64,000 bases of DNA from contig OX328125.1 of the NCBI GenBank assembly GCA_946811695.1, positions 42,652,709-42,716,708 of the forward strand. Reading direction: 5' to 3'. The notes under the pieces are model-generated. The model worked only from the letters and a program-made list of their open reading frames with translations, did no database searches and was not told the DNA's origin. This document shows, one piece after another, positions 11,547 through 23,639 of the stretch (positions are counted from its first letter, which is position 1; every line of letters starts with the position of its first letter). The DNA is from Gonocerus acuteangulatus (taxonomy: Eukaryota; Arthropoda; Insecta; Hemiptera; Coreidae). Position numbers and translations under genes: made by a program.

Positions 11547-12803
11547 CAGAGTTGGGCAAACGTTAGCGCGCGCTAAAAGCTGATACCTCTCCGCTAATTT
11601 AGCGAAACTGTAGAAAGCCAGCGCTAATAATTAGCGGTTAGCGGCGGCAGTGCGCTAACCGCTAATCTATTTATGAAATATGGTAATTGCTGAAAGCTTA
11701 AGCTATAGTTACAACATTTTGTCGTATCAAAGCTCCCTTCCGGTCTGCTCTGAGCACCCTCTCTCCTGTTCCACTTCCGCTTCAATCTACCGGATTTCCG
11801 ATCACATGAATGTCAATTTCGGTTACTTCCGGTCGACTCATGCCTATCACTGGGTAACTCCTGTTCGAACTGACTCACTTCCGGTCACTCACAGACAATG
11901 GCGCACACTGACACTCCTTAATCTAGGTTACTTCCGGTCCTATATTCATCCCTGGGTCATTTCCGGAAGTACCCCAGGGCCTTCCAGGCACTCATGATAG
12001 ACCGGAGGTGAACCGGCATTGACCCGGAAGTAATTGTATGCAACCGGAAGTGAAACCGTAAGTGGTCGGAAATTGTCCAGATTTATCCGGAAACTGTCCA
12101 GTAGTAATTTTGGTGACCCGGAAGCCATTTTGGGAAACCTGAAGTGGCCAAAAGTTGTCCAGATTCATCTGGAAACTGTCCAGGAGTAATTCTGGTGCCC
12201 CGGAAGCCATTTTGAGAACCCGGAAGTGAAACTTCCGGTTTCACTTCAGGGTTCCCAGAATGGCTTCCGGGTCACCAAAATTACTCCTGGACTGTTTCCG
12301 GATCAATCTGGACAACTTCGGACCACTTCCGGTTTCACGTCCGGTTGCTTACAATTACTTCCGGATCACTGCCGGTTCACCTCCGGTCTATCATGAGTGC
12401 CTGGAAGGCCCTGGGGTACTTCCGGAAACGGCCCAGGGATGAATATAGGACCGGAAGTAACCTAGATTAAGGAGTGTCAGAGTGTGCCATTGTCTGTGAG
12501 TGACCGGAAGTGAGCCAGATCGAACAGGAGTTACCCAGTGATAGGCATGAGTCGACCGGAAGTAACCGAAATTGACATGCATGTGATCGGAAATCCTGTA
12601 GATTGAAGCGGAAGTGGAACAGGAGAGAGGGTGCTCAGAGCAGACCGGAAGTGAGCTTTGAGGTGACAAAATGTTGTAACTATAGCTTAAGTTTTCAGCA
12701 ATTACCATATTTCATAAATAGATTAGCGCTGGCTTTCTACAGTTTCGCAAAATTAGTGGAGAGGTATCAGCTTTTAGCGCGCGCTAACGTTTGTCCAACT
12801 CTG
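11547..12803. mobile_element. hAT-type foldback element, 1,257 bp, rich in CCGGAAGT
   Basis: A nearly complete inverted repeat. The left end CAGAGTTGGGCAAACGTTAG and the right end (inverse CAGAGTTGGACAAACGTTAG) match at 19 of 20. The centre is at about 12236, with an arm-to-arm gap of only about 7 bp. A perfect 8-bp duplication flanks it: atttagca at 11539-11546 and 12804-12811. CAGAG ends plus an 8-bp duplication indicate hAT. About twenty copies of CCGGAAGT or its inverse occur, in both orientations within each arm. The arms differ in length by roughly 100 bp. Open frames inside (for example 11680-11997 and its mirror 12391-12708) are by-products of the palindrome. Confidence 0.85.
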
Positions 12804-12811
12804 ATTTAGCA

Positions 12812-13560
12812 GGAGAATGAATTTTCCATTAAAAAATGGTAAGTAATTAGGAAACATGTTTGTACTAATTTCTGCTACTTAAATGTTCTGCTCTGGTGCA
12901 TAATTTATCACTTATGATCAATTTGTTATTAGAGTACGTGGTCCAATTTTTTTACAAAATATTAAAACACAACATTAATTGTTTCCATTTCAAATCACTC
13001 TTGGGATAAAAAGGTTATAGGAACGCTCAAATAAACCACAGTTCCTGCGAATTTTACGTTTTTTTGTCCGCCTTATTTATTTTTTTGCATTGCCTAATTT
13101 TACAAAAATGTTTTATATAATACAATCAATAAACGTTATTAGCCAAAGTTATGTATTAGGAGTTTGTTGGCTTTGCTTAAAGTAAACGCAAAGTCCTGAA
13201 CTAATAAACTAGACTGAATTTGTATTGTTTGCATCCCAATTTTAACAATTAACAAGTTTTCAACCTCCGATAAGTGTTATTTTTTATAATATAATTACTA
13301 AATAGCAAAACGAATAGGGGGGAAAACAAGGCATATGTTTTAGGAAAATTTGTAGGTTCTATGTATTAACTTCTTAATATCCATAAGTTTTAGAACTCTA
13401 GTGTCTGTACATTTTGCTTTTAGTTTACAATTGAGCAACACGGCAATGTGTAGGAAGTCTGAGGTTACTTCAGATATGGAGGGTCATAAGAAGACAGAAT
13501 AGATGTCATAAAAATGAAAAACTCATAATTAAGACACATTTAATTATCATAATTGAATTA
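12812..13560. other. AT-rich spacer, nothing recognised
   Basis: No gene or repeat ends could be supported. A T run lies at about 13566-13582. Confidence 0.4.
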
Positions 13561-13621
13561 TCGATTTTTTTTTTTTTTTTTTAATGAGTGGGTATAATAT
13601 TACAATTATCCCAAGCACCAA

Positions 13622-13693
13622 GACCTCGTGGCGCAACGGTAGCGCGTCTGACTCCAGATCAGAAGGTTGCGTGTTCAAATCACGTCGAGGTCA
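13622..13693 (+). tRNA. tRNA-Trp (anticodon CCA)
   Basis: A 72-nt cloverleaf. The acceptor arm GACCTCG pairs perfectly with CGAGGTC, followed by discriminator A. The D arm holds the A box TGGCGCAACGGTAGCG, and the anticodon loop CTCCAGA has CCA at 13654-13656. The T arm includes the B box GTGTTCAAATCAC. The sequence is close to the conserved animal tRNA-Trp and shows no broken stem, so it is probably a working gene transcribed by RNA polymerase III. It has no intron and no encoded CCA end. Confidence 0.95.
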
Positions 13694-13695
13694 GA

Positions 13696-13716
13696 TTTTT
13701 TTTTTTTTTTTTTTTT
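13696..13716 (+). terminator. RNA polymerase III T-run terminator of tRNA-Trp
   Basis: A run of about 21 T starts two bases after the mature 3' end of the tRNA. This is the standard Pol III stop signal, though unusually long. Confidence 0.8.
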
Positions 13717-14519
13717 CTTTATTGATTTATAAATATAAGAGCAGGCAGTCTCTGATGACAGAAAATGCATGTTTTTTTTTGTTTTGTTTTTTTTCAAATA
13801 TGTAAAGCATATAGTTTTTTTTCTAACATTTTGAAGAATGTTAATTTTTTCACTGATATCTTAATTGCAAAATTTATTATGCAAAAACTACCGATTCAAA
13901 CGGAATTTAGTAGGTTGTTTTAATATAGAATCGCCATAACAATGCTGGAATATGAAGGTCCTAAAGAAATTTTAAGGTGCCGAAAAAAATTATGCAAAAA
14001 ATGTCTATTTTTGCCATATTCTTTATACGCATTGCAATTTTGTTCAACACAAGTCAATATTAACGTTTCTAAATAATGGTTCATTATAGAAAATGTCATT
14101 ATACATCTTTTAACGCCTTTGGAAAATCTCTAGCGTCAATACTTTTGAAGTTATGAGCGATAGAAGTACAATAAAAAAAAATGTTGTTTTTTTTTTTCAA
14201 TTTTGTTATACATTTGGAAAAAAATTCCGGGAAATTTTCGATTTACGCATATCTCAATTATTTTTATACGAGTTGCTCTGATGATATTCTCGCTAACAAT
14301 AACTTGCTCCCTCTCAACATACAGTTATAGCTACTTTTTTACAGATGCAACCTGAAAAAAGTTTTGATACAACACAAAGTTTAGTAATAATGATTGCTTT
14401 CCCGGCAGATTTACCGGTACATATTTATTCCACAAAATTTGTTGTTTATAATGAAATGAATATTTTGTTTCAAAAATATCTTCGAAAAATCATCTAAAAC
14501 TGAAGATTAAGTATATTCA
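13717..14519. other. AT-rich spacer, nothing recognised
   Basis: Rich in A and T homopolymers; no gene, RNA or element ends could be supported. Confidence 0.4.
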
Positions 14520-14553
14520 TTTCATTTGATTTTTTTTTTATTTTATTTTTATT

Positions 14554-14730
14554 TTTTAACAGCGCATCTACTATTTGGCTATTAGCGCCGGGCTATCTAC
14601 AGGTTGCCACCCTTTTCTAATGCCAACAGCACGTAGTCGGTCACCCATTCAGGTACCGACCACGCCCGACGTTGCTTAACTTCGGTGATCTACGGGAACC
14701 GGTGTATTCAACGTGGCTATGGCCGTTGGC
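14554..14730 (-). mobile_element. 5S-rRNA-derived SINE, copy 1
   Basis: Read on the minus strand, positions 14730-14622 are a 5S rRNA relative starting GCCAACGGCCATAGCCACGT and containing the internal promoter region (AGTTAAGCAACGTCGGGCG) and GAATGGGTGACCGAC. A specific tail of about 65 nt follows (ggcaacctgtagatagcccg, then gctaatagccaaatagtag) and then an A-rich end. A short flanking repeat tttcattt lies at 14520-14527 and 14731-14738. The 5S head plus foreign tail defines a SINE3-type element, not a 5S gene. Confidence 0.85.
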
Positions 14731-15175
14731 TTTCATTTTATTTATTTTAATTTTAGTGAAACCAGTATAATGTTAGATTAAATTTTTGGAATAATTCATT
14801 TAAACAGACTTTCTAGGAAAATTTTGTTTAATAGAGTTTCGTGTTTGGAATATTATATTTTAAACAGGCTCTGCTTCGAATATTGTATATCGACGGTCAC
14901 AGGGAATAAGTTGGTAAGTCACAAAATGGAAACACCTGTTATATCCACTATGATTATCTCTGTATATATACATAAAGTACATACAAATATAAACACAGCC
15001 AAAAACATAAACATACACGTACATACTTTATCTAGCTACATCTTCGTACTTTAATTTACTTTCTTATTTATTTGATTTTTTATCTAAGTTTGAAAAGCAC
15101 TAGAATCCCTAACTATCTTCCGAAAATCCCTAACCATCCCTATAATGTAAACTAAATAAATATATTCACTAACGT

Positions 15176-15330
15176 GGGTTCGATTCTCAATCAGGTGGGT
15201 TTTCTTTAAAAAAAAAATAAAAGGCATCAAGAGTATCCTATGGTGCAAAGAATATCCTAAAGATAACCCGTCTCAAAAATCTGTGGGATCTCTAAAAGGA
15301 TGTTAAAATTTTAAAAATTGAGGAAAACTC
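15176..15330 (+). mobile_element. SINE-B fragment (3' half), degenerate
   Basis: Starts at the B-box side (cgtgggttcgattctc), continues with the GGTTTTCTTTAAAAAA and AAAAGGCATCA blocks and the ATAACCCG block of SINE-B (compare 59590-59690). The head is missing. Confidence 0.5.
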
Positions 15331-16365
15331 ATTAACTTAATTTGACTACAAAAAAAAAAAACAACAAAGAAACTAAAATTATTTGGCGTCCTAATTCTAA
15401 ATGGTCATTAGAAGAAATTATTTTGTCAACCTCTACTTACCAACTTCGAATTCTTCTTTTCTTCAAAGTAAAAAGCTTTCGCTTTAATTAAACTGGAATA
15501 TATTTAAATAAGACATAAAAATGCATTTCAACATATTATAAATAACACAAGAGATCTGTTATAAATGTCACTTTTATAAATCCAAACTTACACTCAAGCC
15601 CAAAGAATAATTCTAAATGAGGAAATTAAATAAATGAACAATTACTTGCAATCACAATAACATAACTTCAATTAATCATGAGAAAACTCTATACTAAATG
15701 TCTAATCTATAATTACAATAACTACGACTTTTGAAGTATTAATACCAGGGTAAAAAACTAATTCGAAGTGCATAAAAGGGTTAAGTGAATTTATTACACA
15801 TTCGAATATGAATAGTTTCGTTTCACTACCATGAAATAAAAATGAGCTTTTCATACTATAAAGTGAACATATACTAATTACACAAAATATTTTACAACAC
15901 AAGCAAACTGTATTAGTACTGTGCAACTATTAGAAGATTTTAAAAGAGTGCTATTAAATGGTGGTGTTACATAAAACAAAATACAAATAATAATAAAAAG
16001 AAACAAAACAACAAAGTGAGTAACAAACAATTCAAACGAACAGTTTAGTGAGGTGCAAGTCTCAAAAAGACTCACCTTCGGAGGCCTCTTGTTCAACTTC
16101 TTCAGTGATTACTGGGCTCCTAAAATACACAACTTTCTTGTCAAGATTCCACTAATAATAAGTATTAAATTATTAAAAATACTTTCCTTACGGTATTTTG
16201 TGTTTATAGGTCAAACTTCAAATATTAAAAGTTACTAACGAAATTATATCCGAAAAATGAAAGGCAAATATATCTGTTACTGAGAGGAAGTACATATACA
16301 AGTTGTATGCTTTTTTCTATTCATAGATATTTGAAGTTTTAAACAGGGTGTTATTGTTGGTAGTG
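15331..16365. other. AT-rich noncoding, nothing recognised
   Basis: Short frames here are low-complexity (Phe/Leu/Ile-rich) and lack motifs. Confidence 0.4.
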
Positions 16366-16369
16366 ATGG

Positions 16370-16550
16370 AGAAATGAAAAATTAGCACTTCCTTCACAAT
16401 ACTGTTATATTTTGATGAGCACTTATCGCTTTCAGTAGATCAAGCCACAATGTTGAACTCACTTCAGCTCTGAAGGTGGTTGCTTGATCTGCTTAAACCG
16501 CTTAGCGCTCATAATAAAACTTTTTTTGTGAAGTGAGTGACACTTTCCAT
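16370..16550. repeat. Small foldback element
   Basis: The left arm cttccttcacaata...gatgagcacttatcgctttc...agatcaagcc is mirrored by gcttgatctgcttaaaccgc...ttagcgctcat...tttgtgaagtgag. Arms are about 65-70 bp with an interior of about 35 bp. It could be a MITE; ends and target duplication were not resolved. Confidence 0.5.
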
Positions 16551-18440
16551 ATCCCCTGAAATAAAATGTTCCATATCAAGTAGATTCTATGAAGTCACAA
16601 GGCCGGGCCTCGTATCCTCATTTTCAGTTCATATTTATCATGATGAGCTAAACAAGTAAAAACCGGCTTAATTATAACTCTAGTCTGTACGTTTATTTTC
16701 TTGTTTGTTTTTTTTCTTGTTTTTTTTTTTTTATTTTTTTTGTGTATTTTTTTTTTTGGAAAACATGGGGAGTGTGTAAAAAAAGTACAACGATGAAAAA
16801 AATCAATAGATATTGATGACACTCATATGATGGCATTCACTGTGTAATTAGCTAATAGTAAACAAACGTTATATCAAATAATCTAAGAGGTTTCCGGTGA
16901 AGAACGCATTTTTTTTTTTTTTTTTAGTTTCGTTTAAACTTTCGAAGTTTAATAAAATAAAATTCCTGATTCTGAAGATTTCCGGGAAAGCTTGTCAAAT
17001 TTCATCTTTGAAAAAATTGTTTGTATCTTTAAATAGACTTAAATCATTTTTGTTTTTAAAACAACAGGGTGCCATTTTAAAGCTTATTAAATAAGGCAAC
17101 TTTTGAAGTGGAGGCAGACCGTAAAGTCTACAAATAGAATATAAATAAAAGAAATAAATAGATGATTAAGAAAATATTGAATGAGTTAAGAAAACTCTAT
17201 TAACAATAGTTCACATCTATATGGCTCTTAGTGTAGCTCTTAATTTACATGACAACATTTCAATAACTGGTGTTTCTTATTGGACATTTAATGTAGATTC
17301 TAAAAATGTGGTCGTCATTTACGATACATAGACCAGAAATTTACGATACACAGACAGCTTTTCATAAGAAAACCAATAATTTTGAAAATAGACAAAAGTT
17401 TGAATAGCTCTGCTACATGTTGAGATAGGACGCTCATTTCTGCGTCCCTGAACTACAAATGAGGTGCTGAATATACCCTTAAAGTTATGACATCCCAATG
17501 TGGGATACCCTGTATAAATCACAAAAGTAACTAAATAAAATTCTGCAAAAATCCTTTAACTTTGAAATACATTTTAACCAAATTTCAGGATAGAAAATCC
17601 ATATCTTTCCAAATCAACCCAACTTTAAATACTAGTATATTTTGGGCCGAATGTGTGAATTAGACTTTCATATTCAATTTTCAACATTTTCAAAATTCAA
17701 CTGATTTTAACCCACACCTGCTATAAAAAGTTGTTTCTTTCTTCAGCATTTCACACTCATATTTTGCCACCTATTGACAGTTTTATTTTTACTCGCTGTC
17801 ACTCATAGTAGATATTTGTAAACCTTCATACAACTTACATATGTCGAACCGTAGAAATAAATTGTTTAAGTGCGCTTTTTTGAGCACAATTTAAATTTAA
17901 CTGTTTTTTCGTACGGTCTTTGAGAGTGACCAATATTTTTCAACCTCCCACCAAACAAAGCTTCATTGAAATCTGTCCCACGGAAAGTGCATCGGTCCCA
18001 AGTGAGCTCAATCAGCAAACTACAAAATTTCACTTAACAAGGTTTAATAAATGCGGTAGTTTTAATTTAGTAATAGATTCCAACAAGCAATTCCGCTAAA
18101 AGCAGCTTTGTTTCCATTAAGAAGTCGCACGAGAGCCAATAATGCCTAGCTGTCACGTTACCATCTATTTACGTTCAACTCATAGTGAAGCAACTATCGT
18201 TTTTTCTTTTTTTTTTTTTCTTTCTTTCAGCCCTAAAGTCATTTATCATCAAATAGACGTTTCCTGGAAGTAATCTGCTGTCAATATTGCTGTAATATAT
18301 TGTTCCCCGACCATTGAAGGTTTTTTCTATTAACTTCCTTCTTTTGAACACAATTGCAAAATTCGCGAGTAATTGTATTCAGAAGAGGTCACTGACCGTC
18401 GATATTTCCGTGATGTAGATTATTGAGATTCTGTCATAAT
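16551..18440. other. AT-rich noncoding, nothing recognised
   Basis: Several homopolymer T runs (about 16710-16757, 16910-16925, 18200-18218). No gene could be supported. Confidence 0.4.
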
Positions 18441-19080
18441 AATAGTTAATAAAACTAAATTTATAAAAATCAGTTTCAGCTTGGATTTCAAGCCTTCATC
18501 AGGGTTACGATGAAAGGCAGAACTGATCGTAAATTTCACAATACAAAACTAGCAAAGTATAAAATCCGTTAATTTGATACTTTGTATAATTAGTTGGCAT
18601 ATTTGACTATTTGTATAAGTAAACGAATAAAATAAGTAAAATTGTATTCTCGTATATTTGGATGTAAAATGAACTGTATAAATACAGCGCATATGTATAT
18701 TTGTATACTTCGATGTACATATCGTACAAGTAATTCTAAAGTGATACAACTATGGTTGATAAAGAGGTATTCATAAGCATAAATGAAAAACACCGATTTT
18801 TGAGCTGTGTCACTTAAGAAATACTAAAGTGCGATATACATATGTAATAATGTAATCGTGTGTATAGATGTAATGATGGTTCTAAGCAAATCGCTGTAGT
18901 TGCGGATGCTCATAAGAAAAAAAAAAAACTGACCCTCTTGGAAGTCGCTAAATGACTGATTTAACGACTTATTTAAGGGTTAGTTTTTTCTCTCCTCGTA
19001 GCCCTGATGAAGGCGTGAAATTCAAGTAGAAACGTTGGTAATTATATCTCATTTTGATACATTTAGTTTTATTAACTATT
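18441..19080. repeat. Foldback element with CTGATGA...GAAAC arms
   Basis: Terminal arms aatagttaataaaactaaat (18441) and its exact inverse ending at 19080. Further in are the inverse pair ttcaagccttcatcagggtt (18488) and ccctgatgaaggcgtgaaat (about 19001). Arms are about 65-80 bp around an AT-rich core without coding content. The right arm, and the inverse of the left arm, both read CTGATGA, a spacer of 18 nt, then GAAAC. Confidence 0.6.
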
Positions 19081-19309
19081 CTTATTGAAACCCGACAATC
19101 TCTATTTTGGGAAGTCACTTTTGCTTGTTTTATATTTTTCACGCGAATTGTAGAACATGTATCCTCCTTCTTTTAATAATACAGCAATTTAATTAGCTTT
19201 TTCGATGCACATCCTCAATTTAGATATCTGAAACACTTCCAGCGAGAGCATTAAATTTCATTCACAGATTCTAAACGTTCTTTAAAAATTCATTTTAATA
19301 ACAACTAGA

Positions 19310-19493
19310 GCCAACGGCCATAGCCACGTTGAATGCACCGGTTCCCATTGATCACCGAAGTTCAGCAACGTCGGGCGTGCCCAGTAGAATGGGTGACCGA
19401 CCACGTGCCGTTGGCATTAAAAAAGGCTGGCAACCTGTAGACAGCCCGGCGTTAATAGCCAAATTGTTAATACTCCGTTGAGCGAAAAAAAAA
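19310..19493 (+). mobile_element. 5S-rRNA-derived SINE, copy 2
   Basis: The 5S-like head spans 19310-19415 (GCCAACGGCCATAGCCACGT ... GTGCCGTTGGC) with a small deletion relative to the other copies. The same tail follows (ggcaacctgtagacagcccg, gttaatagccaaattgttaa) and then nine or more A. A target duplication was not clear. Confidence 0.85.
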
Positions 19494-19930
19494 ATTACAT
19501 ATTGATTAAGTTACTCATTTGTAATGTAATTTAAGCCGACGACAGTTATTAATGTTTATATACCTAGTAAATCTCTGCCATTTCGAAAAGAGTCTTCTAG
19601 AAAAATATAAGATCTGTCATCATCCCCCTTCCCGCCCACATCCGCCTTTTCCATAATTCAATAGGTATCAAAGAAACTGTCCAGGATGGGAGACATTTCA
19701 CCTTCAGTTTTTCCGAGATCTACCTTGTCTTTGGCATCTTAAGCCTATTTAAAAAATATTCTTATTCCACAGAGACAGGTCTGCCAGAAACAAAAAATCA
19801 CAAGAATGGAAATCATATTCCGACTTCTTAGTTTTTAGTGTGCTGATGAAAAAACGTCCATCACCTAGTTTTAGGAGTTAGGGGAATAGTTGGGATTCCG
19901 CTAAGAAGGAGAATAAGATTAAAAATCTAT
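19494..19930. other. No gene recognised
   Basis: Unclassified AT-rich DNA between the 5S SINE and the next foldback. Confidence 0.35.
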
Positions 19931-19934
19931 ATTT

Positions 19935-20140
19935 AGAACGTTCCGACATGCTTTTTGGTTACCTTCTTCAGCAATGAATGCCTATGGGAAGACCAAGTTC
20001 AGTTAAGTGACCATGGTGTATACATAGCTAATATTTTCACCATGGTCACTTAAGTGCCAGCTTTGGTCTTCCTCCAGCCCCTAGGTATTCATTGCTGAAG
20101 AAGGCTGCCAAAGAGCATACAGAAACGTCCTGAATATATA
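19935..20140. repeat. Foldback element with CTGAAGA...GAAAC arm
   Basis: Left arm: accttcttcagcaatgaatg, gaagaccaa, aagtgaccatggtg. Right arm: caccatggtcacttaagtgc, ttggtcttc, cattgctgaagaaggctgcc. The gap is about 20 bp at 20015-20038. The right arm continues to CAGAAACGTCCTGAATAT, mirrored imperfectly at the left end. The right arm contains CTGAAGA, a 20-nt spacer and GAAAC. Confidence 0.65.
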
Positions 20141-20673
20141 TTTTCACGAAAATCCTATTGTAGTTCCCAGCCGAAGCACCAATATTCCCTGACTTCTTAT
20201 CGCCTCGACGACTAACTTTCTCCACCTCAAAGGTAAAGAAATATGTACCTGAGCGTAAAACGTGAGGATCTGGCTTCAACGCATAGCCTTGGAAGTTACT
20301 GTTTATAAAAAATAAATATTTGAAGAATTTAAGTTCTGTTTAATCATTAAATTGTTGTGTTAAAGATTTCTCCTGATAATGCTTCTATACATTTAGTAAT
20401 TTTAATATGTTTTGTTTAAAAAATGACCCTGCCTATTATTGTAGTTAAAATTGATAAATGATTCTCTATTTTTTCGTCCTGGGAACGCCATATCCGTTCG
20501 TTATCTCCTAGTTTTTTATTTCGGTAAGGATTTGTTAATGCCTAGCGAGCAACCATCAAAATGCCTAGAGATTCTATTAATAACCCTTGACTAGATTCCT
20601 TAGCCCTTTACTGTTTTTCTAAAGGAACTAAATAGGAACTAAAAACCTTTAACTCTGACTCACCATTACAAAC

Positions 20674-20740
20674 ATGGAACAGATTATTGATGATGTTGCT
20701 CTGAATTATACCGTTTGCCCCCCGGAGACTAATGACGAAG
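20674..20740 (+). other. Candidate orphan coding exon
   Basis: Opens with ATG and encodes 22 codons (MEQIIDDVALNYTVCPPETN continuing DE) up to a usable donor GAAG|GTAAAA. The other two frames are closed. Composition and amino-acid mix look coding, but the exon leaves phase 1, which does not fit the best frame of the next candidate exon at 22563. The gene is not recognised. Confidence 0.25.
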
Positions 20741-21980
20741 GTAAAAACAATTTATTCTGTCTCTAAATGTATAATAGAATAGCAAATAGTATGACAAGAG
20801 GCACTTAAGTTTCTTATTATGTATTCCAATTAAAAGCAAGATCTATTTGCAGGAACTATGCCATCTCATCGCTTTTCCATTATGCCTTTACTCGGGGAGT
20901 GATTTGAAAAACTCGGAATAGAGGGCTCAGAAGTAATATTTTCGCTGTAAATGGTACTACATGATATTTTTGATGCATGGATAAACTCATTATATTGTTA
21001 GATTTAATTACATATGCAATTATTCTTTGTCGGCTACGAATAGGACACTCTCGAATTACTCACACACACCTTAAGACTAAAAAAGACACACCCATCTGCC
21101 AATTTTGGGTTTTTCCCTCCCGGCACCACAGTGCGACGCCCTGTCTGTAGAATATTCTCTAAATTTAAATATGTAATTTATTATTTTAAGTGCTCCTGGA
21201 GAGTCCTCAATGAGACGAATCTTATAATGATAAAAATAATAAATTTATAGTGTGACGTGTGGGTTATCAAACATTGACATTCCTTAAAACCGGATTGCAT
21301 CATAGCTTTATATATTAAGCGATTTTTTTTCATAAAGGAAACGCGCTAAGACTAAGACATACATGATAATAAAAACCCTATTCTAATAATAACTGGATTC
21401 TTTTAGCTTAACAACAGAGCTAAAAATGATATCAAATTAAAAAGTAAAAGAAAAGAAAAACAATAGTTTATGGAGTCAATAGTAAACTTGAAGTTTTATT
21501 TATATTTATATAAACCGTACAACTTTATTCCTGTGTCAGGTTAAACTGAACTAAAATATTTCTATGAAGAGGAAATAAAGTTGCCCTCCATCCAGGCTGG
21601 AATTCGAGGTAGGGAACGGTTCGACTAGGTTCCCTTTATAGACTGATGGTCATATATATTCCTACACAATATATATATATTCTAGCCCTTCCCCTAACTC
21701 TACTATCGAATTTACAATCGATTACTCTACTCAAACCGGAAAACCCTTAAATGAAGTGCTTGCAATTTACTATTTGGCCGGGAGGTCTGCCCATGACAGT
21801 TTCAGGACATTAAAGCCAAAAAAACAAAAAAAAAAAAAACAACTTCCGTCTCACACAAGGTACATAAACTGAGCATATTACTTAGACATAGATTATAATA
21901 AATTTAAAAAGATTCATTTATATTTAATTTTTTCATTTCTATTTTAGTTTTCATAATGTTTCACGTTTCATGTTGTTCCT
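20741..21980. other. AT-rich noncoding, nothing recognised
   Basis: Would be intronic if the candidate exons at 20674 and 22563 belong together. A family A-like fragment (cataaactgagcatatt) lies near 21862. Confidence 0.35.
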
Positions 21981-21988
21981 TGAAATGG

Positions 21989-22252
21989 CATGGGCGTATA
22001 CAGGAAATAATCTCGGGGGGGGGGGACATTTAGGGGGGGGCTGAGAACATTTCCGGGGTATGGGATACTGATAATCTAGAAGTTGGAGTAGTTTTAGCCC
22101 ACTAAAACGCTATTATAACCAAAGAAACGATTTTTTATGAACTAAATGATTTAATTTATTTTTAAGGGGTTTACGACATCTATTTACCGATCAAATCAAA
22201 ATTTCGGGGGTAGGGCTGCAGCCCCCTTAGCCCCCCTTATGATACGCCCATG
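21989..22252. mobile_element. G-rich hAT-like MITE, copy 1
   Basis: Ends are the perfect inverted pair CATGGGCGTAT / ATACGCCCATG. An exact 8-bp duplication tgaaatgg flanks it at 21981-21988 and 22253-22260. Inside, G runs near the left end pair with C runs near the right end, with an AT-rich centre. The 8-bp duplication points to hAT or a hAT-like superfamily. No transposase. Confidence 0.8.
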
Positions 22253-22397
22253 TGAAATGGGAGTTTGCAAATTGAGAAGCCGTTGGGAATATTTCGCGTA
22301 TACAGAATTGAACTTTTCCGTCAATCTGAACAGGCTTTATCTTTACATGTTTCAGACCATTTTATCATGAGCTTCAGGGAAGTAAAATATTATACAA

Positions 22398-22462
22398 AAT
22401 CACACAAATGACCGCAGCAGTCGATGCACCGGGAAAGAAAAACAAAATAAAAAAAAAAAATA
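22398..22462 (+). mobile_element. 5S-SINE tail fragment (probable)
   Basis: gaccgcagcagtcgatgcac followed by an A-rich run resembles the end of the 5S-derived SINE tail (compare 31816). The 5S head is absent, as in 5'-truncated copies. Confidence 0.35.
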
Positions 22463-22562
22463 ATCACACAAAAATGAATCTTCGCCTGAAATGACCACTC
22501 TTATTTTGTTAAGTAAATCAAACAAGTAGACAGTATTACAAGTAAGTTCGCCTTTGCAACAG

Positions 22563-22667
22563 ATTCTTGGATATTACAATCATCACTGATGCGGTACCCA
22601 TTCTTCTAGTCAACGTTTGCGGCGATGATGTCTATGCAGTTGACCCAAAAGATACAGAACTAAAAGC
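22563..22667 (+). other. Candidate orphan coding exon
   Basis: An acceptor (CCTTTGCAACAG) and a consensus donor (AAAGC|GTAAGT) bound 105 nt. One frame is open, entered in phase 2, and reads FLDITIITDAVPILLVNVCG then DDVYAVDPKDTELK. The other two frames stop inside. It looks like a real exon of a plus-strand gene, but no partner exon with matching phase was found and the family is not recognised. Confidence 0.35.
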
Positions 22668-23639
22668 GTAAGTGACATCAAATACTTACAAGAGTGTAAT
22701 AGAAAAATTCCGCATAATAAAACTCAATGCTTTGAGAAAATGTTGGGGAATCAGAGAAGCACCGAGATAGTATGCTTAGAGGTATAAATATGTGTGTGGG
22801 CTTAACATGTTGACGTCACAACCCCTTGAATAACTGCTCCTGAGAAAGGAGTCATCGTAAATCTCCTCCTTGTCTCGGGAAAATTTGCATTCGGCAATTA
22901 GCTACTCACTTTATTTTCTCTTTCAAAATTATCATATTTTTTCCCTTGCCATCGCGATGCATCGGGACGAACGAAGAGGTCGTTAATGTAGAGCGACGAG
23001 TCTTCATTCCATGGACATCAACAATTCATTCCAATAAACCTTTTTAAATACTATTCAGACGGGAAAAAATAATCCAATTAAATGCTCTCGCGCTCTATTT
23101 TTTATTTTCTTAAGATTTTATAATAATTTCATCATTATGATTGTAAATTGACCTTTTCTCAGAGAGATAGAGTTGAAGTTAAAGGTTTTAGGAAAAACAA
23201 AATGTAAATTTTAGTTATTGGGTCATTCCATCCGTTTTCTCGTAAAAAATTGATAGTTTTATTTAATTAATAGTTTACTTGAATGTCTGAAATACAAAAA
23301 CAATAAAAATTTTCAGCTTCAATGCTAGAAATATGGGCATAAAATTGTTGGCTTTGACCAAAACTATCACCTCACGGTGGATTTGGGTCAGCTTATCAGT
23401 AACCCTGTTTAAGACATTTTTGATTTATAAGAAGAATACCAGTGATTTTATCGTCCACGTTATGATACACATAAAATAACTAAATTCCAAGAGACCCCTA
23501 TCAGTAACAGATTTTTGGGAAGAATTATCAACTGGTTACCGCCTTTTTCTAGCCAGGTGAGAGTTCACGCCTCACAGTGGTGCCAAAGCCCGATATTGGA
23601 AAAAAAAAATAAGGTACTTGAATCGTTCTGATTTCGGTA
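22668..23639. other. No gene recognised
   Basis: AT-rich DNA. Two copies of a 'cacctcacggtgg / cgcctcacagtgg' motif occur near 23370 and 23567 and may mark an old repeat. Confidence 0.35.

Noticed and set aside
11680..12809. Open frames inside the hAT foldback, including mirrored 105-codon frames at 11680 and 12391
   Set aside because: They encode near-identical peptides only because the two arms are inverse copies; no recognised transposase motif.
14622..14730. 5S-like segments as functional 5S rRNA genes
   Set aside because: They carry a shared non-5S tail with an A-rich end and, at 34828, a target duplication, and they differ by small deletions.
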